Position numbers and translations under genes: made by a program
The notes under the pieces: generated by a model
Database searches by the model: none
The model's input: only the letters and a program-made list of their open reading frames with translations
Told to the model about the DNA's origin: nothing
NCBI GenBank assembly: GCA_017744515.1
Contig: JAGIBF010000074.1
Coordinates: forward strand, 1-40,053
From: Niastella sp.
GTDB lineage: Bacteria; Bacteroidota; Bacteroidia; Chitinophagales; Chitinophagaceae
DNA: 40,053 bases
Direction of reading: 5' to 3'
In this document: in pieces, positions 35,601-40,053 of the stretch
How positions within the stretch are numbered: position 1 is the stretch's first letter
How the letters are laid out: every line of letters starts with the position of its first letter

Positions 35601-37660
35601 TGCCGAATATTCAAACGGACAATCACGTGGCAGGCGTGGAAACGCAGTCTATCACGCTGACGGTTGATAACTCAGGTCCATCGATCGTGAAACTGGAGAA
35701 ACTGGCTACCGGTGGTCTGGACGCACAGCATATACCGCTTGTGAATATCGAGTTCGATGAAAATGCTATCGGCTTCAATATAGCAGCGCTCACACTGACC
35801 CGCAATGGAGAAGTGGTGCCGCTGACCATCACGCAGCTTTCGAATACCGACCTGCAACACTGGAAAGCCGGTAATTTCGGAATGGATACTTATACTGATG
35901 GCACGTATACTTTCATCATCGACATGAGCCAGGTAAGGGATGCACTGGGCAATGCCGGAACCGGCACCCAACAGATCAGCTGGACCGTCAATCGCTCGGC
36001 ACTGATCACCATCAGCAACCTGAGCGTGACACCTGACGCCGGCTACTCGAATACCGATGGCATTACTTCCGGCGACACGCTGCAGGTGAAGTTCAACCTA
36101 AGTGCAGATGCTTCGCAAGTGACTATTTCGCAGGCAGATCTTGGTGGTGAATCCATACTTACTACTGTGCCGAATGTAACAGCCGGTAACGCCTCTATCC
36201 CTGTAACACTGCTGAAAGGAGGCAATACAGGTATCAAGGTAACAGCTACCGGCCTCAACGGCGGCATCGATACAGCCAGCGTTCGACTGTTCATGGACCA
36301 GGTGGCGCTCACTGCACAATGGCAGTTTGCCAACGGACAGAACATCAGCAGGCAGGTGGATACCATACCGCTGAAGTTTGGTGTGAAACTGCTGAGCAGC
36401 ACCGGCCTCGATACTGCTATGCGATTGACACGTAATGGCGTCGCCTTGTCTACCAGCGGATTCATCGTACAAGCGCTCAACGATACTATCTATAATGTAT
36501 CTGGTATCCGTGGAGCAGGTATTACTCCTGGTACTTACCGGTTAACGTTCAATGCGCAACCGTTCAGCAAATACAGCAGTGGTAAGAGCGGTGAAGGGCT
36601 GGTAACAGTAAACTGGACCGTATTGTCTACCAACCGTGCGCCTGTGGCCAATGCAGGAGATGACAAGACAGTAACGGCGCCTCAAACTGTGCAGCTCGAT
36701 GGTTCTGCTTCTACCGACCCGGATGCTGATGCTATCACGTACAGCTGGGTAGCTCCGGAAGGTATTACGCTGAACGATTCCACGCTCGCAAAACCAAGCT
36801 TTGCTGTGACAGCTGCCAACCAGGGCAAGACATATACGCTGTTGCTGATCGTGAGTGACGGCCACCTGTTTACCACCGACGTGGTGAATGTAACAGTAGC
36901 TGCTGCACCTGGTGGCCTTATCGTAGCGGCCAAAGCCATCCTGCAAGGGCCTTATGTAGCGGCCAACGGGTTGATGACGGACAGCCTGCGCAGCAAGTCG
37001 CTGATACCGCTCACTGATCCCTACCCAGCCCTCGGCTTTACTGCCATCGGCACACCGGCTGCGAACATCAGCGCTTCTATATTAACTGCCACCGGCAACA
37101 CAGCGATCGTAGACTGGATATGGCTGGAGCTGCGCAACAACGCTGATCCTACTCAAGTGGTAGCAGCCCGTTCAGCGCTCCTCCGCAGGGATGGTAGTAT
37201 TGTGGACCTTGACGGGGTATCGCCTGTTTACTTCAACAACACCGCCAATGGCTCGTACTATATAGCTGTACGACACCGTAACCACCTTGGCGTGATGACA
37301 CTGGCTCCTGTTGCGCTCAACACCTCTACAGCCACCGCCATCGACTTCAGCTCACCGGCTACGGCCACCTGGGGTACCGATGCACGAACCAACCAGGGCG
37401 GTGTAATGATGTTGTGGGCCGGCGATGCCAACGGTGACGGTACGGTAAGCTATAACGGCGGCAACAATGATAAGAATGCCGTGCTTGGCGCGGTAGGCCT
37501 TACTACCAGCAACAATGTGCTGACTATCTATCACCTCACGGATGTGAATATGGATGGATCAGTGAAATATAATGGTGCAGCCAATGATAAGAACGTGGTG
37601 CTGGGCGTAGTAGGATTGCCCACGCCTAACAGAATAATCACTCAACAATTACCCAACTGA
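26612..37660 (+). CDS. Giant multidomain cell-surface protein with dockerin-like C-terminus
   Basis: A 3682-residue exported protein with a signal peptide (1-29, NAQAQ). Domains seen: four ~80-residue repeats starting EYFIDTDPGFGxG (33-350); PKD and Ig-like modules (467-695); an MBG-type domain (697-770); CARDB (854-973); four Calx-beta modules (979-1393); a second CARDB (1396-1515); a carboxypeptidase-regulatory-like domain (1843-1917); a Cys-rich segment (2052-2207); a helical segment (2227-2387); a long conserved block with EPSEPAELAVMVENQGYG (2390-2690); SbsA-like Ig modules (2803-3343); PKD/REJ (3341-3432); and a terminal domain with VRHRNHLGVM. It ends in two dockerin-like repeats, DANGDGTVSYNGGNNDK (from 3605) and DVNMDGSVKYNGAANDK (from 3644). 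There is no T9SS sorting domain. Many Ca-binding and adhesion modules suggest adhesion or matrix function. It is probably co-expressed with the next gene (13-base gap). Confidence 0.88.
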   Translation: MRTFLQQAYKCFIAFLIPALALLTNAQAQSITKVEYFIDTDPGFGRGTAVAVTPGTDVTASFQINLNAFSSGFHYLYTRGFIPPYQVTENGSPVTKGGWSLTNVRVFYKEDFTTVNNPASNITSGEYFVDTDPGIGRGTPLSFTGGLDLTNVSFAFDITAYTPGFHNLYVRFRNANGTWGLTNIRTFYKENLSTSTGVVPNVVKGEYYLDTDPGFGNGINIPVTPGTDLTTIAFTADVSSLATGFHRIHTRFRDANGKWSITNNLAFYKDAAINGNPTPSNIVKLEYFVDTDPGFGKGTNVPVTPGIDLNNISFTLNMDNISIGNHKLYLRAIDARGSWSLTNLGDFKVDPPSELIITVGTISSPLCAGGPVAVPFSVNAPFGSNNVFTAQLSDGNGNFNNPTNIGTLTGRESDTIDATIPAYFGAGANYRIRVIANSPNDTSGANTTALRIMRTPENFGINGITTTCTGEQVYTASNIAGAEYKFEWSIDGGGTIDTSGATATINWTAGGPHVITLKVSNSCGSNTVTRNVFVYTRVPQTKPVITVNGRNLSIPGYTAADSANGYQWYRNGAAIAGATGTGYNAAQDGSYTAAYTNTCGAGPQSNPVTFAGERQNQTITFPTVPALNFGDGYVVLQATTTSGLAITYNIVSGPGTLKNDTLTATGAGTIVVRAFQAGNEDYNEASATINIVVNAIPATLTFSNLTQVYNGNPRTPGVTTNPAGLPISYTFDGSASAPVNAGAYKVIATINHPNYTGKDSATFTISKATQSITLGVTPDKVVGSAPFKLIVNASSGLPVSLSLVTNPAGIATLSTDTVTIIGAGMAVIKANQTGNANYNAAPEVVDTFLIVQTPDLAVQNVTSPVTTVAPNDVVTINWRVSNIGTGASASDWTERIYMQSSTGQNRTLIQAVNYTNASPLNAGAFVNRTATVTIPALFDIGSTGVFVVELLPGTSVQEAPGSQDNNTGVQQTTWTTSKLLTLELSAPQITEGAAAITGTVRRTGAMADALTVNLSVSNPARITLPATVTIPAGQAGITFSVAVPDNATIEATLSDSIQATATGYGSAKVKLQVIDNDQPALTITNMPTEAMEGTTVTFRVNTNLAPATPLQVFLTSSNAARFPVPASVTIAAGALYAEVPVTLAQDNIPEITATVNINAGAANHSAATASISVTDDDVPGLELVLETNLVSEGAGAFATKATLRRAANSPNTAFTANLSASLPNTLILPPSISLAAGQNEKTFNVGVVDNTLADGQRVVAITAAVFVNSCGCSAPPTTAGHVSANLTITDNDGQTLTITAPVLTLPEGMSNAGTIRITRNSDVTAGMLVQLTSSNTNEATVPPSVLIPAGAAYVDVPVTTINDGIPDGDQQVYFQATANGFSTGSIWVIVSDRNKPDLQVPIAKLNNPVVQAMTVFNYQLTVTNTGFSTAPAGVKVRGYLSRDNVYDYADTLVSEDVINTPIPAGQNAQVVNAVQMPNLPGQYKLIYVVNPDQTMEELLTTNNTSAPVNVTINPDYTATAVVNATYFLKGATIPVTGVATRTNGTPAANSKVEVYIITNGLRRELIATTDASGNYTTEFKPLTNEAGHYIVGASYPDLGATAEQDNFDIMGVQVNNGTPVQFKVMLNEQLTGTFPVQNVSNKSLANFTLKPIALPNGATMRFDTVAVLAGNTTVQLGYKVTGTVLSAGNYYELTNLQAIATEGNIQQVPVFYYCQAQQAYIVSNLSRIDVTASTAGGDRVVSFMLTNKGAGAGAITVSLPQVNWLTNVTPLTLPALATGDTAIVVVKFKPLDEVPFNYPITGTIAISTQNGNSFGLPFTFEKKSESKGTAKVTVTNQFTYYSQDAPKVADAHVTIKNYFTGEVYAEGNTNGSGEFTAANLPEGKHRVVVEKEKHLPFNGTVTINPGQTTAVNAFINYQAITFSWTVVPTGIEDQYDITLTTQFETHVPMPVVTIDMPKNMPALSGTETYAFNVTLTNHGLIAAENVELQLPKDDAEYEYITNYVTGTLPAQSSIQVPVILRRRGTPLPGGRVGRSLASFAGLSGYNARTTGTTCQDYAVVLYVYKCELATGLWQKVGSLINYQGRSCTGPVTGIVEGVFDGGGYPNPGPGTVWYIPCELCEVPGWGPSAYTPPAYTEEKKSCMQCINDMIGAAFSCGLPGGSVGGPLTCINGTRMENGEWTDYLKCFIPVPPIIDCPKSIIDAINTCMSTGVGGGRMTKSTNARETSGINEVFLQIRDDLQFTIDGFALLEKWSKEYMGDILNTGAWSDLQNMLPEIGNLDSITPAKQATILAAMTGYDIQPAALQAFFTRWNTSLYARSQGVLAPNAQYPNIINWNNVKIWADSFIIRHNTAIDRGFKSLDDMYRKTRADLDQILDQQSNQAVCASVTVQLSQQLTMTREAFEGTLEIFNGHPTDAMDSLSVTLQITDENGVPSNGLFEIQTKSLNNLANVTGTGVIASQQRGSVKFLFIPEIGAAPQAPKVYNFSGFVRYWDPYAKAMVNMPLSQVPLTVNPSPNLMLHYFMQRNIMGDDPLTTPAIEPSEPAELAVMVENQGYGPAVNMMISSAQPKIIENEKGLAINFELIGSNLQGQPKNMGVIDINFGTIPALTTRIGQWYFTSSLLGKFISYEASVVHANSFGNPDLSLVKGIKLHELTKSIKAYGSLEDGITDFLVNDLFDVNDVPDMIYFSQGNKTSAVSPATSGSFSGNVSAPTFTNTLTVTPSVAGWNYIKLDDPGNKQFELVSVTRADGQVIPLNNAWLTYVTLPVSRPPVYENKFHFVDTFSTQAATTYTIVWKAKSTNKPEVVSINGAPAQVSATQVKELTVVFNKAIDPTTFTKDDLTLTFQGGANLIDNSVVITQVDSATFKVNLTSLTTGNGFYAFTAQAAGVTDLFGTAGEVGKQVTWSQFLNVPTVEAFLAIPASRRAKAFDTLNVLFNLPIDVATVTPARFTITKEGVTQSGSLVIDSVRADHKLFYLSGLGNILTTSGNYVLTVDLPNIQTDNHVAGVETQSITLTVDNSGPSIVKLEKLATGGLDAQHIPLVNIEFDENAIGFNIAALTLTRNGEVVPLTITQLSNTDLQHWKAGNFGMDTYTDGTYTFIIDMSQVRDALGNAGTGTQQISWTVNRSALITISNLSVTPDAGYSNTDGITSGDTLQVKFNLSADASQVTISQADLGGESILTTVPNVTAGNASIPVTLLKGGNTGIKVTATGLNGGIDTASVRLFMDQVALTAQWQFANGQNISRQVDTIPLKFGVKLLSSTGLDTAMRLTRNGVALSTSGFIVQALNDTIYNVSGIRGAGITPGTYRLTFNAQPFSKYSSGKSGEGLVTVNWTVLSTNRAPVANAGDDKTVTAPQTVQLDGSASTDPDADAITYSWVAPEGITLNDSTLAKPSFAVTAANQGKTYTLLLIVSDGHLFTTDVVNVTVAAAPGGLIVAAKAILQGPYVAANGLMTDSLRSKSLIPLTDPYPALGFTAIGTPAANISASILTATGNTAIVDWIWLELRNNADPTQVVAARSALLRRDGSIVDLDGVSPVYFNNTANGSYYIAVRHRNHLGVMTLAPVALNTSTATAIDFSSPATATWGTDARTNQGGVMMLWAGDANGDGTVSYNGGNNDKNAVLGAVGLTTSNNVLTIYHLTDVNMDGSVKYNGAANDKNVVLGVVGLPTPNRIITQQLPN

Positions 37661-37673
37661 TAAATAGCAAGCG

Positions 37674-38735
37674 ATGAGGACTAAATTATTCTTTCTGATA
37701 ATCGCACTGGTAGCAGTGACCACGCTCCAGGCGCAGAGCTACCAGATCAGGGCCGTGAACAAAGGCGGTGGCGTAGTAGGTGTGGAAATGAAGATCGCTA
37801 CGGGCACGCCGCCTACGACAGCCGATTATGTGACGGACCTGGTGTTTGGCCTCAAATGGCTGGCGAGCTATAACGTAGACCTGGAAGCTACCGTGACCAG
37901 CACCTACCATATTGCCAAATCGGGCACGCGCAAAACGCAAGGTATTTATCATTACCAGGCTTTCTTTGCGGATCAAACACCGTTTCTTTTCCCGGCCAAC
38001 TGGCCAGCAGATACGTGGATAGAATTGCTGACTGTAAGAAATACTATGACGGGTACCGGTACCGGCACTTTTGAAGTGGTTGAAGCGGGCTTTGATATTA
38101 CCACCGAGCCTAACATCGGGGTAAGTCTTGCCGACTTTTCACCTGCCGTGATGGGCAGCGCCACGCTGGTGCCCTTGCCCGTGAACCTGACAAAGTTTGA
38201 AGCAACGCCGCGTCAGAACCATATTTTGTTGCAATGGACTACCGATCTGGAACAGAATTCCAAAGGCTTCGATATCGAGCGTGCCGACCAAAGTAACCCT
38301 GCCAATTTTAAACGATTGGGTACAGTGGCCAGCAAAGGTGCAGCAGGCGGCAATTACGAATGGGCCGACCGCAACGTAACCGGGGGTATCAAATACTATT
38401 ACCGCCTGAAGCAGATCGACCTCGATGCGCGGTATCGGTATTCCGATATCAAATCGGCCATCCTGGATGATCAAGGCAACAACAATATCCAGCTATGGCC
38501 CAACCCGGCTGATAAGGAATTGCAGGTGACGCTCGATGGCGTGTCTGCCGAGAAAGTATTGATCAGGGTAACTGATGCGCGGGGACGTGTAGTGATGCTA
38601 AAGGATTACAACCTTAGTTCTGGCAGAAAGACAACACTCAATGTAATGCCATTGATGCAAGGGCAGTATTTTCTAACGGTAGAGCATAATAAAAATGTGT
38701 TGGGTGTGAAGCCGTTCTTCAAAAGAGGAAGTTGA
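37674..38735 (+). CDS. T9SS-sorted surface protein, possible anchor for the giant protein
   Basis: A 353-residue secreted protein. The signal peptide is at residues 1-21 (TTLQAQ). Residues about 22-165 form a beta-rich domain of the size of a cohesin (VVGVEMKIATGTPPTTADYV, FGLKWLASYNVDL, GTGTGTFEVV). Residues 170-262 are fibronectin-III-like (FEATPRQNHILLQWTTDLEQ, KYYYRLKQIDLDARYRYS). Residues 272-353 are a type A T9SS C-terminal sorting domain (LWPNPADKELQVTL, VTDARGRVV, MPLMQGQYFLTVE). The protein should cross the outer membrane by T9SS and be fixed to the surface. It starts 13 bases after the giant gene, so the two are probably translated from one message. Calling the N-terminal domain cohesin-like is an inference from size, beta character and context. 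Confidence 0.85.
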   Translation: MRTKLFFLIIALVAVTTLQAQSYQIRAVNKGGGVVGVEMKIATGTPPTTADYVTDLVFGLKWLASYNVDLEATVTSTYHIAKSGTRKTQGIYHYQAFFADQTPFLFPANWPADTWIELLTVRNTMTGTGTGTFEVVEAGFDITTEPNIGVSLADFSPAVMGSATLVPLPVNLTKFEATPRQNHILLQWTTDLEQNSKGFDIERADQSNPANFKRLGTVASKGAAGGNYEWADRNVTGGIKYYYRLKQIDLDARYRYSDIKSAILDDQGNNNIQLWPNPADKELQVTLDGVSAEKVLIRVTDARGRVVMLKDYNLSSGRKTTLNVMPLMQGQYFLTVEHNKNVLGVKPFFKRGS

Positions 38736-38776
38736 TAGGTTGATAAGTTAACATGTTGAAAAGTTTATTGGGCAAT

Positions 38777-38820
38777 AACGATTAGAGGTGACACCTTTTG
38801 GAAAGTCACCTCTAATCGTT
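38777..38820. terminator. Long inverted repeat after the surface-protein cluster
   Basis: AACGATTAGAGGTGAC (38777-38792) and GTCACCTCTAATCGTT (38805-38820) are perfect 16-bp arms with a 12-base loop. It lies 42 bases after the stop codon and upstream of the AraC start. There is no T-tract on either side, so it may be a terminator of unusual form, an mRNA 3'-end stabiliser or a dispersed hairpin repeat. Confidence 0.6.
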
Positions 38821-38871
38821 GATAGCAGGCAGTTGGCGGATCGGTTTTTTGTCCGAAATTGCTGCCCTGTT

Positions 38872-39735
38872 ATGACAACGAGGATTATTGCACCACCGAG
38901 GCATCTTGCAAATTATATACGCTTTTACTGGCTGCTGGAATTTGACGGCATCGCTGCGCATGACAGCCTTTTCAGGGTATTCGCCCGCAAATACCCGCGC
39001 ATGGTATTTCAGCATTGTGAGGGCCGTTCGGGCATCTACCATGGCGACGACTACCTACCGCTGACCTACCTGAGCGGTTTGAATACGCTTCCTTACGACT
39101 GTGGCATTCATCCTTCTATTTCCACCATCGGGGTGAGCTTTTATCCACATGCCATCCGGCCTATATTTGGCATCAATGTGTCGGGCATTGTAAATGAGCT
39201 GCCCGATCTTTCCCACTTCGTCAAAACATCACTTACCAATCAGCTACTTGACGCCCGCACTGTAATGCAGCGCACGACCATTCTTTCGGCATTCTTTACC
39301 AACCGGCTACGCAACAGCACAGCTCCCGATAAAATGTATGTACAAGGCTGGCGCATGTTACTACGCGAAACGCATGAGCACCAGGTGCGTCAACTAACGC
39401 GTACTTTCAACCTCTCAGAGCGGCAACTGGAACGCCGGTTCAAAGACCACCTTGGCCTTACTCCCAAACAATATCTCAAGATCAATCGTTTCGAGAAAGC
39501 ATTGAACCTGCTGCAAGCCGGCAGTTGCAACAATCTATTCGACATTGCTTATGAGCTGGGCTATGCCGATCAATCGCATTTCATCCGGGAGTTCAAACAA
39601 TTCTCCGGCAATACGCCAAAACAATACTTAAACACAGATAAGATCTACGACGAGTCTTCTTCCTTCATATTAAAGAACAGTCCTGTGTCCGGCGAAAAAG
39701 TGCTGTGCCGGCAAAGCTTGTATGCAAGCCGTTAA
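38872..39735 (+). CDS. AraC-family transcriptional regulator
   Basis: A 287-residue regulator. The N-terminal ~150 residues match the sensor-like domain common in Bacteroidota AraC proteins (PPRHLANYIRFYWLLE, SGLNTLPYD, GVSFYPHAIRPIFG). The C-terminal ~100 residues have two helix-turn-helix units (LTRTFNLSERQLERRFKDHL and DIAYELGYADQSHFIREFKQ) ending in SGNTPKQYL. The ATG at 38872 was chosen because the upstream frame overlaps the inverted repeat. It follows the surface cluster on the same strand but is separated by the hairpin. The target is unknown; a role in controlling the surface cluster is possible but not shown. Confidence 0.9.
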   Translation: MTTRIIAPPRHLANYIRFYWLLEFDGIAAHDSLFRVFARKYPRMVFQHCEGRSGIYHGDDYLPLTYLSGLNTLPYDCGIHPSISTIGVSFYPHAIRPIFGINVSGIVNELPDLSHFVKTSLTNQLLDARTVMQRTTILSAFFTNRLRNSTAPDKMYVQGWRMLLRETHEHQVRQLTRTFNLSERQLERRFKDHLGLTPKQYLKINRFEKALNLLQAGSCNNLFDIAYELGYADQSHFIREFKQFSGNTPKQYLNTDKIYDESSSFILKNSPVSGEKVLCRQSLYASR

Positions 39736-40053
39736 AATGTCGGGTTTGTTCTATTTCTCCGCCGGGTGATGCTTTTTCTTTGTGCCCTCTACTACGAACG
39801 TGGCCATGAGAAACGTTCACCTGCTTCAAGCGGCTTGTATGTACCCATTTGCGCATGGGGCTATGTGAGCAAGACGCTGGGAGTAAATCTGAAGGATCAT
39901 AGTTGTCCTGTATCATTGCACCCCAATGTACAGGCAACTATTCCTTTTTGTGATTAACGGACGCGCTCTGCCCTGCCCTTTTTTACAAATTGCATCTGTT
40001 TTACCCTTTCGTGCTATTAGTACAACGGCAGTACACTGCTACCTCGCCCTTAC
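39736..40053. other. Terminal intergenic region
   Basis: 318 bases to the window end. Apart from a strong hairpin at 39899-39941 no gene or promoter is supported. A 63-codon frame (39766-39957) crosses the hairpin and has no recognisable features. Confidence 0.6.
39899..39941 (+). terminator. Strong bulged terminator hairpin
   Basis: Arms ATAGTTG-t-CCTGTA-t-CATTG and CAATG-TACAGG-CAACTAT pair over 18 bp with two single-base bulges and a 5-base CACCC loop, followed by TCCTTTTTG. It is 163 bases beyond the AraC stop codon, which implies a long 3' untranslated region or an unseen short RNA ending here. Confidence 0.75.

Noticed and set aside
37421..37660. T9SS sorting domain at the end of the giant protein
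   Set aside because: The terminal sequence is two dockerin-like repeats ending in QQLPN; the PNP...G[KR]xV...GxYxxxV pattern of type A sorting domains is absent.
39766..39957. 63-codon plus-strand frame near the window end
   Set aside because: It spans the 18-bp terminator hairpin, has no domain and no promoter, and its codon use is unlike its neighbours.
39989..40011. Promoter-like ATTG...TACCCTTTCG at the window end
   Set aside because: The spacing is only 9 bases and the -7 element has one extra base, so it does not fit the Bacteroidota consensus.
1..40053. tRNA, rRNA, CRISPR array, insertion sequence or prophage
   Set aside because: No cloverleaf-like sequence, regular spacer array, transposase, integrase or phage structural gene was seen on either strand by reading.

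Overview
The window comes from a Bacteroidota chromosome, most likely a Chitinophagaceae-type glycan degrader (Chitinophaga/Niastella-like; inference). Signs seen directly are a SusC/SusD pair, a type IX secretion (T9SS) sorting domain, an Rhs core with the motif HYYPFGLTM, Bacteroidota-type -7 boxes (TAnnTTTG or TAnnTTCG), lipoproteins with Bacteroidota-style lipoboxes, and almost no Shine-Dalgarno sequences. No tRNA, rRNA, CRISPR array or insertion sequence was seen.

Layout. Bases 1-2230 are AT-rich accessory DNA: a secreted protein of unknown function, an orphan Rhs C-terminal tip, and an overlapping lipoprotein that may be its immunity partner. Bases 2287-7079 hold a TolB-like propeller lipoprotein (minus), a fused glucosamine-6-phosphate deaminase/PIG-L deacetylase (plus) and an Fsr-type MFS efflux pump (minus). 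Bases 7267-12945 form a uronate module: mannonate dehydratase and altronate dehydratase (minus), a divergent AraC regulator, and a secreted alginate-lyase-family enzyme (plus). A threonine-aldolase-like PLP enzyme with a Tat-like leader follows (minus). Bases 14768-23170 are a polysaccharide utilization locus: SusC, SusD, a DUF1735 lipoprotein, a strong terminator, a secreted beta-helix protein and a convergent LacI regulator. Then come an orphan LytS-type sensor kinase and a decayed-looking stretch. Bases 25300-38735 are a cell-surface cluster: a secreted beta-helix protein, a 3682-residue multidomain surface protein, and a T9SS-sorted partner 13 bases downstream. An AraC regulator and a strong terminator-like hairpin close the window.

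How the genes may work together (inference). The lyases and SusCD proteins would release and import unsaturated uronate oligomers, and UxaA/UxuA would convert the derived aldonates to 2-keto-3-deoxygluconate. LacI-type palindromes lie upstream of the nagB fusion, in the uxaA-araC region and upstream of lacI itself, hinting at shared sugar control.

The most unusual part is the giant protein. It has no T9SS sorting domain but ends in two dockerin-like DxNxDG repeats. The next gene encodes a T9SS-sorted protein whose N-terminal beta domain could be a cohesin-like receptor. This suggests a two-component, non-covalent surface display system.
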